Shown piece by piece: positions 14,401 through 28,700 of a stretch of 64,000 bases of DNA; within the stretch, counting starts at the first letter, position 1; every line of letters starts with the position of its first letter. The notes below the pieces were generated by a model. The model did not search any database. It had not been told where the DNA came from and saw only the letters and a program-made list of their open reading frames with translations. Both the position numbers and the translations under genes were made by a program. The stretch comes from Morinoia aosen (lineage: Eukaryota; Arthropoda; Malacostraca; Amphipoda; Talitridae): contig JASJYW010000026.1 of assembly GCA_030386875.1 (NCBI GenBank), positions 12,170,246 through 12,234,245 of the forward strand, given 5' to 3'.

Positions 14401-15045
14401 AACAGCAAACGACGTGATTTTCACCGCATTCGGCCTAGGAATGGCCCAAAACACGCATTTTAGCCCTGTCGACCGTGGAAACGGCTAAATATGCACTTTC
14501 CGCCTATGTCGCCACGGGAAACAGCAAACGACGTGATTTTCAGCGCATTTGGCCTAGGAATGGCCAAAAACACGCATTTTAGCTCTGTCGACCGTGGAAA
14601 CGGCTAAATATGCACTTTCCGCCTATGTCGCCACGGGAAACAGCAAACGACGTGATTTTCACCGCATCCGGCCTAGGAATGGCAAAAAGACGCATTTTAG
14701 CTCTGTCGACCGTGGAATCGGCTAAATATGCACTTTCCGCCTATGTCGCCGCGGGAAACAGCAAACGACGTGATTTTCACCGCATTCGGCCTAGGAATGG
14801 CCCAAAACACGCATTTTAGCTCTGTCGACCGTGGAAACGGCTAAATATGCACTTTCCGCCTATGTCGCCACGGGAAACAGCAAACGACGTGATTTTCACC
14901 GCATTCGGCCTAGGAATGGCCCAAAACACGCATTCTAGCTCTGTCGACCGTGGAATCGGCTAAATATGCACTTTCCGCCTATGTCGCCACGGGAAACAGC
15001 AAACGACGTGATTTTCACCGCATTCGGCCTAGGAATGGCCCAAAA
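11500..15045 (+). repeat. Higher-order repeat of ~28 monomers, copy 3, expanded
   Basis: This copy follows directly on copy 2, at an offset of 3329 bp at its start. The offset grows to 3567 and then 3686 bp, so it has gained two and then one extra monomer; one of the extras is the plain monomer near 11800. Some variants have reverted or differ (GCCACGGG at about 12848 instead of GCCAAGGG), so it is slightly older or partly homogenised. Right boundary is approximate. Confidence 0.8.
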
Positions 15046-16728
15046 CACGCATTTTAGCTCTGTCGACCGTGGAATCGGCTAAATATGCACTTTCCGCCTA
15101 TGTCGCCACGGGAAACAGCAAACGACGTGATTTGCACCGCATTCGGCCTAGGAATGGCCCAAAACACGCATTTTAGCTCTGTCGACCGTGGGAACGGCTA
15201 AATATGCACTTCCCGCCTATGTCGCCACGGGAAACAGCAAACGACGTGATTTTCACCGCATTCGGCCTAGGAATGGCCCAAAACACGCATTTTAGCCCTG
15301 TCGACCGTGGAAACGGCTAAATATGCACTTTCCGCCTATGTCGCCACGGGAAACAGCAAACGACGTGATTTTCACCGCATTTGGCCTAGGAATGGCCCAA
15401 AACACGCATTTTAGCTCTGTCGACCGTGGAATCGGCTAAATATGCACTTTCCGCCTATGTCGCCACGGGAAACAGCAAACGACAAGATTTTCACCGCATT
15501 CGGCCTAGGAATGGCCCAAAACACGCATTTTAGCTCTGTCGACCGTGGAATCGGCTAAATATGCACTTTCCGCCTATGTCGCCACGGGAAACAGCAAACG
15601 ACGTGATTTTCACCGCATTCGGCCTAGGAATGGCCCAAAACACGCATTTTAGCTCCGTCGACCGTGGAAACGGCTAAATATGCACTTTCCACCTATGTCG
15701 CCACGGGAAACAGCAAACGACAAGATTTTCACCGCATTCGGCCTAGGAATGGCCCAAAACACGCATTTTAGCTCTGTCGACCGTGGAATCGGCTAAATAT
15801 GCACTTTCCGCCTATGTCGCCACGGGAAACAGCAAACGACGTGATTTTCACCGCATTCGGCCTAGGAATGGCCCAAAACACGCATTTTAGCTCTGTCGAC
15901 CGTGGAAACGGCTAAATATGCACTTTCCGCCTATGTCGCCACGGGAAACAGCAAACGACGTGATTTTCACCGCATTCGGCCTAGGAATGGCCCAAAACAC
16001 GCATTTTAGCTCTGTCGACCGTGGAATCGGCTAAGTATGCACTTTCCGTCTATGTCGCCACGGGAAACAGCAAACGACGTGATTTTCACTGCATTCGGCC
16101 TAGGAATGGCCCAAAACACGCATTTTAGCTCTGTCGACCGTGGAATCGGCTAAATATGCACTTTCCGCCTATGTCGCCACGGGAAACAGCAAACGACGTG
16201 ATTTTCACCGCATTCGGCCTAGGAATGGCCCAAAACATGCATTTTAGCTCTGTCGACCGTGGAATCGGCTAAATATGCACTTTCCGCCTATGTCGCCACG
16301 GGGAAACAGCAAACGACGGGATTTTCACCGCATTCGGCCTAGGAATGGCCCAAAACACGCATTTTAGCCCTGTCGACCGTGGAAACGGCTAAATATGCAC
16401 TTTCCGCCTATGTCGCCACGGGAAACAGCAAACGACGTGATTTTCAGCGCATTTGGCCTAGGAATGGCCAAAAACACGCATTTTAGCTCTGTCGACCGTG
16501 GAAACGGCTAAATATGCACTTTCCGCCTATGTCGCCACGGGAAACAGCAAACGACGTGATTTTCACCGCATCCGGCCTAGGAATGGCAAAAAACACGCAT
16601 TTGAGCTCAGTCGACCGTGGAATCGGCTAAATATGCACTTTCCGCCTATGTCGCAACGGGAAACAGCAAACGACGTGATTTTCACCGCATTCGGCCTAGG
16701 AATGGCCCAAAACACGCATTTTAGCTCT

Positions 16729-16847
16729 GTCGACCGTGGAAACGGCTAAATATGCACTTTCCGCCTATGTCGCCACGGGAAACAGCAAACGACGTGATTT
16801 TCACCGCATTCGGCCTAGGAATGGCCCAAAACACGCATTTTAGCTCT
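16729..16847 (+). repeat. Representative 119-bp monomer with three ~40-bp subunits
   Basis: Taking the monomer to begin at GTCGAC, it divides into subunits A (16729-16768, 40 bp), B (16769-16808, 40 bp) and C (16809-16847, 39 bp). Aligned without gaps, A and B agree at about 23 of 38 positions, A and C at about 19 of 39, and B and C at about 17 of 39 (hand counts). All three share TCG at 2-4, C at 6, GGAA at 10-13, C at 18, AA at 20-21, TTT at 30-32 and C at 36. This suggests the monomer arose by triplication of a ~40-bp ancestor. Confidence 0.6.
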
Positions 16848-18100
16848 GTCGACCGTGGAATCGGCTAAATATGCACTTTCCGCCTAGGTCGCCACGGGAA
16901 ACAGCAAACGACGTGATTTTCACCGCATTCGGCCTAGGAATGGCCCAAAACACGCATTTTAGCTCTGTCGACCGTGGAATCGGCTAAATATGCACTTTCC
17001 GCCTATGTCGCCACGGGAAACAGCAAACGACGTGATTTTCACCGCATTCGGCCTAGGAATGGCCCAAAACACGCATTTTAGCTCCGTCGACCGTGGAAAC
17101 GGCTAAATATGCACTTTCCGCCTATGTCGCCACGGGAAACAGCAAACGACGTGATTTTCACCGCATCCGGCCTAGGAATGGCAAAAACACGCATTTTAGC
17201 TCTGTCGACCGTGGAATCGGCTAAATATGCACTTTCCGCCTATGTCGCAACGGGAAACAGCAAACGACGTGATTTTCACCGCATTCGGCCTAGGAATGGC
17301 CCAAAACACGCATTTTAGCTCTGTCGACCGTGGAAACGGCTAAATATGCACTTTCCGCCTATGTCGCCACGGGAAACAGCAAACGACGTGATTTTCACCG
17401 CATTCGGCCTAGGAATGGCCCAAAACACGCATTTTAGCTCTGTCGACCGTGGAATCGGCTAAATATGCACTTTCCGCCTATGTCGCCACGGGAAACAGCA
17501 AACGACGTGATTTTCACCGCATTCGGCCTAGGAATGGCCCAAAACACGCATTTTAGCTCTGTCGACCGTGGAATCGGCTAAATATGCACTTTCCGCCTAT
17601 GTCGCCACGGGAAACAGCAAACGACGTGATTTTCACCGCATTCGGCCTAGGAATGGCCCAAAACACGCATTTTAGCTCCGTCGACCGTGGAAACGGCTAA
17701 ATATGCACTTTCCGCCTATGTCGCCACGGGAAACAGCAAACGACAAGATTTTCACCGCATTCGGCCTAGGAATGGCCCAAAACACGCATTTTAGCTCTGT
17801 CGACCGTGGAATCGGCTAAATATGCACTTTCCGCCTATGTCGCCACGGGAAACAGCAAACGACGTGATTTTCACCGCATTCGGCCTAGGAATGGCCCAAA
17901 ACACGCATTTTAGCTCTGTCGACCGTGGAAACGGCTAAATATGCACTTTCCGCCTATGTCGCCACGGGAAACAGCAAACGACGTGATTTTCACCGCATTC
18001 GGCCTAGGAATGGCCCAAAACACGCATTTTAGCTCAGTCGACCGTGGAATCGGCTAAATATGCACTTTCCGCCTATGTCGCCACGGGAAACAGCAAACGA

Positions 18101-18980
18101 CAAGATTTTCACAGCATTCGGCCTAGGAATGGCCCAAAACACGCATTTTAGCTCTGTCGACCGTGGAATCGGCTAAACATGCACTTTCCGCCTATGTCGC
18201 CACGGGAAACAGCAAATGACGTGATTTTCACCGCATTCGGCTTAGGAATGGCCCAAAACACGTATTTTAGCTCTGTCGACCGTGGAATCGGCTAAATATG
18301 CACTTTCCGCCTATGTCGCCACGGGAAACAGCAAACGACGTGATTTTCACCGCATTCGGCCTAGGAATGGCCCAAAACACGCATTTTAGCTCTGTCGACC
18401 GTGGAATCGGCTAAATATGCACTTTCCGCCTATGTCGCCACGGGAAACAGCAAACGACGTGATTTTCACCGCATTCGGCCTAGGAATGGCCCAAAACACG
18501 CATTTTAGCCCTGTCGACCGTGGAAACGGCTAAATATGCACTTTCCGCCTATTTCGCCACGGGAAACAGCAAACGACGTGATTTTCACCGCATTCGGCCT
18601 AGGAATGGCCCAAAAAACGCATTTTAGCTCTGTCGACCGTGGAATCGGCTAAATATGCACTTTCCGCCTATGTCGCCACGGGAAACAGCAAACGACGTGA
18701 TTTTCACCGCATTCGGCCTAGGAATGGCCCAAAACACGCATTTTAGCTCTGTCGACCGTGGAAACGGCTAAATATGCACTTTCCGCCTATGTCGCCACGG
18801 GAAACAGCAAACGACGTGATTTCCACCGCATTCGGCCTAGGAATGGCCCAAAACACGCATTTAAGCTCTGTCGACCGTGGAAACGGCTAAATATGCACTT
18901 TCCGCCTATGTCGCCACGGGAAACAGCAAACGACGTGATTTTCACCGCATTCGGCCTAGGAATGGCCAAAAACACGCATT
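18101..18980 (+). repeat. Long-range duplicated block, proximal copy
   Basis: The variant series CGACAAGATTTTCACAG (18101 region), TAAACATGCAC, AAATGACGTG, CTATTTCGCC (18549) and CCCAAAAAACGC (about 18610) recurs in the same order 12,133 bp downstream (about 30234-31100). The offset is about 102 monomers. Only the marker-rich part was compared; the duplication may extend further, with small indels. Confidence 0.65.
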
Positions 18981-21900
18981 TTAGCCCTGTCGACCGTGGA
19001 ATCGGCTAAATATGCACTTTCCGTCTATGTCGCCACGGGAAACAGCAAACGAGGTGATTTTACCGCATTCGGCCTAGGAATGGCCAAAAACACGCATTTT
19101 AGCCCTGTCGACCGTGGAATCGGCTAAATATGCACTTTCCGCCTATGTCGCCACGGGAAACAGCAAACGACGTGATTTTCACCGCATTCGGCCTAGGAAT
19201 GGCCCAAAACACGCATTTTAGCTCTGTCGACCGTGGAAACGGCTAAATATGCACTTTCCGCCTATGTCGCCACGGGAAACAGCAAACGACGTGATTTTCA
19301 CCGCATTCGGCCTAGGAATGGCCCAAAACACGCATTTTAGCTCTGTCGACCGTGGAATCGGCTAAATATGCACTTTCCGCCTATGTCGCCACGGGAAACA
19401 GCAAACGACGTGATTTTCACCGCATTCGGCCTAGGAATGGCCCAAAACACGCATTTTAGCTCTGTCGACCGTGGAATCGGCTAAATATGCACTTTCCGCC
19501 TATGTCGCCACGGGAAACAGCAAACGACGTGATTTGCACCGCATTCGGCCTAGGAATGGCCCAAAACATGCATTTTAGCTCTGTCGACCATGGAATCGGC
19601 TAAATATGCACTTTCCGCCTATGTCGCCACGGGAAACAGCAAACGACGTGATTTTCACCGCATTCGGCCTAGGAATGGCCCAAAACACGCATTTTAGCCC
19701 TGTCGACCGTAGAAACGGCTAAATATGCACTTTCCGCCTATGTCGCCACGGGAAACAGCAAACGACGTGATTTTCACCGCATTCGGCCTAGGAATGGCCC
19801 AAAACACGCATTTTAGCTCTGTCGACCGTGGAAACGGCTAAATATGCACTTTCCGCCTATGTCGCCACGGGAAACAGCAAACGACGTGATTTTCACCGCA
19901 TCCGGCCTAGGAATGGCAAAAAACACGCATTTTAGCTCTGTCGACCGTGGAATCGGCTAAATATGCACTTTCCGCCTATGTCGCCACGGGAAACAGCAAA
20001 CGACTTGATTTTCACCGCATTCGGCCTAGGAATGGCCCAAAACACGCATTTTAGCTCTGTCGACCGTGGAAACGGCTAAATATGCACTTTCCGCCTATGT
20101 CGCCACGGGAAACAGCAAACGACGTGATTTTCACCGCATTCGGCCTAGGAATGGCCCAAAACACGCATTTTAGCTCTGTCGACCGTGGAAACGGCTAAAT
20201 ATGCACTTTCCGGCTATGTCGCCACGGGAAACAGCAAACGACGTGATTTTCACCGCATTCGGCCTAGGAATGGCCCAAAACACGCATTTTAGCTCTGTCG
20301 ACCGTGGAAACGGCTAAATATGCACTTCCCGCCTATGTCGCCACGGGAAACAGCAAACGACGTGATTTTCACCGCATTCGGCCTAGGAATGGCCCAAAAC
20401 ACGCATTTTAGCCCTGTCGACCGTGGAAACGGCTAAATATGCACTTTTAGCCTATGTCGCCACGGGAAACAGCAAACGACGTGATTTTCACCGCATTTGG
20501 CCTAGGAATGGCCCAAAACACGCATTTTAGCTCTGTCGACCGTGGAATCGGCTAAATATGCACTTTCCGCCTATGTCGCCACGGGAAACAGCAAACGACA
20601 AGATTTCCACCGCATTCGGCCTAGGAATGGCCCAAAACACGCATTTTAGCTCTGTCGACCGTGGAATCGGCTAAATATGCACTTTCCGCCTATGTCGCCA
20701 CGGGAAACAGCAAACGACGTGATTTTCACCGCATTCGGCCTAGGAATGGCCCAAAACACGCATTTTAGCTCCGTCGACCGTGGAAACGGCTAAATATGCA
20801 CTTTCCGCCTATGTCGCCACGGGAAACAGCAAACGACAAGATTTTCACCGCATTCGGCCTAGGAATGGCCCAAAACACGCATTTTAGCTCTGTCGACCGT
20901 GGAATCGGCTAAATATGCACTTTCCGCCTATGTCGCCACGGGAAACAGCAAACGACGTGATTTTCACCGCATTCGGCCTAGGAATGGCCCAAAACACGCA
21001 TTTTAGCTCTGTCGACCGTGGAAACGGCTAAATATGCACTTTCCGCCTATGTCGCCACGGGAAACAGCAAACGACGTGATTTTCACCGCATTCGGCCTAG
21101 GAATGGCCCAAAACACGCATTTTAGCTCTGTCGACCGTGGAATCGGCTAAATATGCACTTTCCGTCTATGTCGCCACGGGAAACAGCAAACGACAAGATT
21201 TTCACAGCATTCGGCCTAGGAATGGCCCAAAACACGCATTTTAGCTCTTGTCGACCGTGGAATCGGCTAAACATGCACTTTCCGCCTATGTCGCCACGGG
21301 AAACAGCAAACGACGTGATTTTCACCGCAGTCGGCCTAGGAATGGCCCAAAACACGCATTTTAGCTCTGTCGACCGTGGAAACGGCTAAATATGCACTTT
21401 CCGCCTATGTCGCCACGGGAAACAGCAAACGACGTGATTTTCACCGCATTCGGCCTAGGAATGGCCCAAAACACGCATTTTAGCTCTGTCGACCGTGGAA
21501 TCGGCTAAATATGCAATTTCCGCCTATGTCGCCACGGGAAACAGCAAACGACGTGATTTTCACCGCATTCGGCCTAGGAATGGCCCAAAACACGCATTTT
21601 AGCTCTGTCGACCGTGGAATTGGCTAAATATGCACTTTCCGCCTATGTCGCCACGGGAAACAGCAAACGACGTGATTTTCACCGCATTCGGCCTAGGAAT
21701 GGCCCAAAACACGCATTTTAGCTCTGTCGACCGTGGAAACGGCTAAATATGCACTTTCCGCCTATGTCGCCACGGGAAACAGCAAACGACGTGATTTTCA
21801 CCGCATTTGGCCTAGGAATGGCCCAAAACACGAATTTTAGCTCTGTCGACCGTGGAATCGGCTAAATATGCACTTTCCGCCTATGTCGCCACGGGAAACA

Positions 21901-24138
21901 GCAAACGACAAGATTTTCACCGCATTCGGCCTAGGAATGGCCCATAACACGCATTTTAGCTCTGTCGACCGTGGAATCGGCTAAATATGCACTTTCCGCC
22001 TATGTCGCCACGGGAAACAGCAAACGACGTGATTTTCACCGCATTCGGCTTAGGAATGGCCCAAAACACGTGTTTTAGCTCTGTCGACCGTGGAATCGGC
22101 TAAATATGCACTTTCCGCCTATGTCGCCACGGGAAACAGCAAACGACGTGATTTTACCGCATTCGGCCTAGGAATGGCCCAAAACACGCATTTTAGCTCT
22201 GTCGACCGTGGAATCGGCTAAATATGCACTTTCCGCCTATGTCGCCACGGCAAACAGCAAACGACGTGATTTTCACCGCATTCGGCCTAGGAATGGCCCA
22301 AAACACGCATTTCAGCCCTGTCGACCGTGGAAACGGCTAAATATGCACTTTCCGCCTATGTCGCCACGGGAAACAGCAAACGACGTGATTTTCACCGCAT
22401 TCGGCCTAGGAATGGCCCAAAACACGCATTTTAGCTCTGTCGACCGTGGAAACGGCTAAATATGCACTTTCCGCCTATGTCGCCACGGGAAACAGCAAAC
22501 GACGTGATTTTCACCGCATTTGGCCTAGGAATGGCCCAAAACACGCATGTTAGCTCTGTCGACCGTGGAATCGGCTAAATATGCACTTTCCGCCTATGTC
22601 GCCACGGGAAACAGCAAACGACAAGATTTTCACCGCATTCGGCCTAGGAATGGCCCATAACACGCATTTTAGCTCTGTCGACCGTGGAATCGGCTAAATA
22701 TGCACTTTCCGCCTATGTCGCCACGGGAAACAGCAAACGACGTGATTTTCACCGCATTCGGCTTAGGAATGGCCCAAAACACGTGTTTTAGCTCTGTCGA
22801 CCGTGGAATCGGCTAAATATGCACTTTCCGCCTATGTCGCCACGGGAAACAGCAAACGACGTGATTTTACCGCATTCGGCCTAGGAATGGCCGAAAACAC
22901 GCATTTTAGCTCTGTCGACCGTGGAATCGGCTGAATATGCATTTTCCGCCTATGTCGCCACGGGAAACAGCAAACGACGTGATTTGCACCGCATTCGGCC
23001 TAGGAATGGCCCAAAACATGCATTTTAGCTCTGTCGACCGTGGAATCGGCTAAATATGCACTTTCCGCCTATGTCGCCACGGGAAACAGCAAACGACGTG
23101 ATTTTCACCGCATTCGGCCTAGGAATGGCCCAAAACACGCATTTTTGCTCTGTCGACCGTGGAAACGGCTAAATATGCACTTTCCGCCTATGTCGCCACG
23201 GGAAACAGCAAACGACGTGATTTTCACCGCATTTGGCCTAGGAATGGCCCAAAACACGCATTTTAGCTCTGTCGACCGTGGAATCGGCTAAATATGCACT
23301 TTCCGCCTATGTCGCCACGGGAAACAGCAAACGACGTGATTTTCACCGCATTCGGCCTAGGAATGGCCCAAAACACGCATTTTAGCTCTGTCGACCGTGG
23401 AATCGGCTAAATATGCACTTTCCGCCTATGTCGCTACGGGAAACAGCAAACGACGTGATTTTAACCGCATTCGGCCTAGGAATGGCCCAAAACACGCATT
23501 TTAGCTCTGTCGACCGTGGAAACGGCTAAATATGCACTTTCCTCCTATGTCGCCACGGGAAACAGCAAACGACGTGATTTTCACCGCATTCGGCCTAGGA
23601 ATGGCCCAAAACACGCATTTCAGCTCTGTCGACCGTGGAAACGGCTAAATATGCATTTTCCGCCTATGTCGCCACGGGAAACAGCAAACGACGTGATTTC
23701 ACCGCATTCGGCCTAGGAATGGCCAAAAACACGCATTTTAGCCCTGTCGACCGTGGAATCGGCTAAATATGCACTTTCCGCCTATGTCGCCACGGGAAAC
23801 AGCAAACGACGTGATTTTCACCGCATTCGGCCTAGGAATGGCCAAAAACACGCATTTTAGCCCTGTCGACCGTGGAATCGGCTAAATATGCACTTTCCGC
23901 CTATGTCGCCACGGGAAACAGCAAACGACGTGATTTTCTCCGCATTCGGCCTAGGATTGGCCCAGAACACGCATTTTAGCTCTGTCGACCGTGGAAACGG
24001 CTAAATATGTACTTTCCGCCTATGTCGCCACGGGAAACAGCAAACGACGTGATTTTCACCGCATTCGGCCTAGGAATGGCCCCAAAACACGCATTTTAGC
24101 TCTGTCGACCGTGGAATCGGCTAAATATGCACTTTCCG

Positions 24139-25760
24139 CATATGTCGCCACGGGAAACAGCAAACGACAAGATTTTCACCGCATTCGGCCTAGGAATGGC
24201 CCATAACACGCATTTTAGCTCTGTCGACCGTGAAATCGGCTAAATATGCACTTTCCGCCTATGTCGCCACGGGAAACAGCAATCGACGTGATTTTCACCG
24301 CATTCGGCCTAGGAATGGCCCAAAACCCGCATTTTAGCTCTGTCGACTGAGGAATCGGCTAAATATGCACTTTCCGCCTATGTCGCCACGAGAAACAGCA
24401 AACGACGTGATTTTCACCGCATTCGGCCTAGGAATGGCCCAAAACACGCATTTTAGTTCTGTCGACCGTGGAATCGGCTAAATATGCACTTTCCGCCTAT
24501 GTCGCCACGGGAAACAGCAAACGACGTGATTTTCACCGCATTCGGCCTAGGATTGGCCCAAAACACGCATTTTAGCCCTGTCGACCGTGGAAAGGGCTAA
24601 ATATGCACTTTCCGCCTATTTCTCCACGGGAAACAGCAAACGACGTGATTTTCACCGCATTCGGCCTAGAAATGGCCCAAAACACGCATTTTAGCTCTGT
24701 CGACCGTGGAATCGGCTAAATATGCACTTTCCGCCTATGTCGCCACGGGAAACAGCAAACGACGTGATTTTCACCGCATTCGGCCTAGGAATGGCCCAAA
24801 ACACGCATTTTAGCTCTGTCGACCGTGGAAACGGCTAAATATGCACTTTCCGCCTATGTCGCCACGGGAAACAGCAAACGACGTGATTTTCACCGCATTC
24901 GGCCTAGGAATGGCCCAAAACACGCATTTCAGCTCTGTCGACCGTGGAAACGGCTAAATATGCACTTTCCGCCTATGTCGCCACGGGAAACAGCAAACGA
25001 CGTGATTTCACCGCATTCGGCCTAGGAATGGCCAAAAACACGCATTTTAGCCCTGTCGACCGTGGAATCGGCTAAATATGCACTTTCCGCCTATGTCGCC
25101 ACGGGAAACAGCGAACGACGTGATTTTCACCGCATTCGGCCTAGGAATGGCCCAAAACACGCATTTTAGCTCTGTCGACCGTGGAATCGGCTAAATATGC
25201 ACTTTCCGCATATGTCGCCACGGGAAACAGCAAACGACAAGATTTTCACCGCATTCGGCCTAGGAATGGCCCATAACACGCATTTTAGCTCTGTCGACCG
25301 TGAAATCGGCTAAATATGCACTTTCCGCCTATGTCGCCACGGGAAACAGCAATCGACGTGATTTTCACCGCATTCGGCCTAGGAATGGCCCAAAACCCGC
25401 ATTTTAGCTCTGTCGACCGAGGAATCGGCTAAATATGCACTTTCCGCCTATGTCGCCACGAGAAACAGCAAACGACGTGATTTTCACCGCATTCGGCCTA
25501 GGAATGGCCCAAAACACGCATTTTAGTTCTGTCGACCGTGGAATCGGCTAAATATGCACTTTCCGCCTATGTCGCCACGGGAAACAGCAAACGACGTGAT
25601 TTTCACCGCATTCGGCCTAGGATTGGCCCAAAACACGCATTTTAGCCCTGTCGACCGTGGAAAGGGCTAAATATGCACTTTCCGCCTATTTCGCCACGGG
25701 AAGCAGCAAACCACGTGATTTTCTCCGCATTCGGCCTAGGAATGGCCCAAAACACGCATT
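24139..25760 (+). repeat. 9-monomer higher-order repeat (1070-bp offset)
   Basis: A run of rare variants (GCATATGTC, CCCATAACAC, CCGTGAAATCGG, CAATCGACG, AAAACCCGC, CACGAGAAACAG, TTAGTTCTG, GATTGGCCC, AAAGGGCTAA) at 24139-24690 is repeated in order at 25209-25760. The offset is 1070 bp (9 x 119 minus 1). The second copy has CTATTTCGCC where the first has CTATTTCTCC. Confidence 0.85.
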
Positions 25761-28700
25761 TTAGCTCTGTCGACCGTGGAATCGGCTAAATATGCACTTT
25801 CCGCCTATGTCGCCACGGGAAACAGCAAACGACGTGATTTTCACCGCATTCGGCCTAGGAATGGCCCAAAACACGCATTTTAGCTCTGTCGACCGTGGAA
25901 ACGGCTAAATATGCACTTTCCGCCTATGTCGCCACGGGAAACAGCAAACGACGTGATTTTCACCGCATTCAGCCTAGGAATGGCCCAAAACACGCATTTT
26001 AGCTCTGTCGACCGTGGAATCGGCAAAAAATGCACTTTCCGCCTATGTCGCCACCGGAAACAGCAAACGACGTGATTTTTACCGCATTCGGCCTAGGAAT
26101 GGCCCAAAGCACGCATTTTAACTCTGTCGACCGTGGAATCGGCTAAATATGCACTTTCCGCCTATGTCGCCACGGGAAACAGCAAACGACGTGATTTTCA
26201 CGGCATTCGGCCTAGGAATGGCCCAAAACACGCATTTTATCTTTGTCGACCGTGGAAACGGCTAAATATGCACTTTCCGCCAACGTCGCCACGGGAAACA
26301 GCAAACGACCTGATTTTCACCGCATTCGGCCTAGGAATGGCCCAAAACACGCATTTTAGCCCTGTCGACCGTGGAAACGGCTAAATATGCACTTTCCGCC
26401 TATGTCGCCACGGGGAACAGCAAACGACGTGATTTTCACCGCATTCGGCCTAGGAATGGCCTAAAACACGCATTTTAGCTCTGTCGACCGTGGAAACGGC
26501 TAAATATGCACTTTCCGCCTATGTCGCCACGGGAAACAGCAAACGACGTGATTTTCACCGCATTCGGCCTAGGAATGGCCAAAAACACGCATTTTAGCCC
26601 TGTCGATCGTGGAATCGGCTAAATATGCACTTTCCGCCTATGTCGCCACGGGAAACAGCAAACGACGTGATTTTCACCGCATTCGGCCTAGGAATGGCCC
26701 AAAACACTCATTTTAGCTCTGTCGACCGTGGAATCGGCTAAATATGCACTTTCCGCCCATGTCGCCACGGGAAACAGCAAACGACGTGATTTTCACCGCA
26801 TTCGGCCTAGGAATGGCCCAAAACACGCATTTTAGCTCTGTCGATCGTGGAATCGGCTAAATATGCACTTTCCGCCTATGTCGCCACAGGAAAGAGCAAA
26901 CGACGTGATTTTTACCGCATTCGGCCTGGGAATGGCCCAAAACACGCATTTTAGCTCTGTCGACCGTGGAATCGGCTAAATATGCACTTTCCGCCTATGT
27001 CGCCACGGGAAACAGCAAACGACGTGATTTTCACTGCATTCGGCCTAGGAATGGTCCAAAACACCTATTTTAGCTCTGTCGACCGTGGAAACGGCTAAAT
27101 ATGCACTTTCCGCCTATGTCGCCACTGGAAACAGCAAACGACGGGATTTAAACCGCATTCGGCCTAGGAATGGCCCAAAACACGCATTTTAGCCCTGTCG
27201 ACCGTGGAAACGGCTAAATATGCACTTTCCGCCTATGTCGCCACGGGAAACAGCAAACGACGTGATTTTCACCGCATTCGGCCTAGGAATGGCCCAAAAC
27301 ACGCATTTTAGCTCTGTCGACCGTGGAATCGGCTAAATATGCACTTTCCGCCTATGTCGCCACGGGAAACCGCAAACGACGTGATTTTCACCGCATTCGG
27401 CCTAGGAATGGCCCAAAACACGCATTTTAGCTCTGTCGACCGTGGAATCGGCTAAATATGCACTTTCCGCCTATGTCGCCACGGGAAACAGCAAACGACG
27501 TGATTTTTACCGCATTCGGCCTAGGAATGGCCCAAAACACGCATTTTAGCTCTGTCGACCGTGGAATCGGCTAAATATGCACTTTCCGCCTATGTCGCCA
27601 CGGGAAACAGCAACCGACGTGATTTTCACCGCATTCGGCCTAGGAATGGCCCAAAACACGCATTTTAGCTCTGTCGACCGTGGAATCGGCTAAATATGCA
27701 CTTTCCGCCTATGTCGCCACGGGAAACAGCAAACGACGTGATTTTCACCGCATTCGGCCTAGGAATGGCCCAAAACACGCATTTTAGCTCTGTCGACCGT
27801 GGAAACGGCTAAATATGCACTTTCCGCCTATGTCGCCACGGGAAACAGCAAACGACGTGATTTTCACCGCATTCGGCCTAGGAATGGCCAAAAACACGCA
27901 TTTTAGCTCTGTCGACCGTGGAAACGGCTAAATATGCACTTTCCGCCTATGTCGCCACGGGAAACAGCAAACGACGTGATTTTCACCGCATTCGGCCTAG
28001 GAATGGCCAAAAAACACGCATTTTAGCCCTGTCGACCGTGAAATCGGCTAAATATGCACTTTCCGCCTATGTCGCCACGGGAAACAGCAAACGAGGTGAT
28101 TTTACCGCATTCGGCCTAGGAATGGCCCAAAACACGCATTTTAGCTCTGTCGACCGTGGAAACGGCTAAATATGCACTTTCCGCCTATGTCGCCACGGGA
28201 AACAGCAAACGACGTGATTTTCACCGCATTCGGCCTAGGAATGGCCAAAAACACGCATTTTAGCCCTGTCGACCGTGGAATCGGCTAAATATGCACTTTC
28301 CGCCTATGTCGCCACGGGAAACAGCAAACGACGTGATTTTCACCGCATTCGGCCTAGGAATGGCCCAAAACACGCATTTTAGCTCTGTCGACCGTGGAAA
28401 CGGCTAAATATGCACTTTCCGCCTATGTCGCCACGGGAAACAGCAAACGACGTGATTTTCACCGCATTCGGCCTAGGAATGGCCCAAAACACGCATTTTA
28501 GCTCTGTCGACCGTGGAATCGGCTAAGTATGCACTTTCCGCCTATGTCGCCACGGGAAACAGCAAACGACGTGATTTTCACTGCATTCGACCTAGGAATG
28601 GCCCAAAACACGCATTTTAGCTCTGTCGACCGTGGAATCGGCTAAATATGCACTTTCCGCCTATGTCGCCACGGGAAACAGCAAACGACGTGATTTTCAC

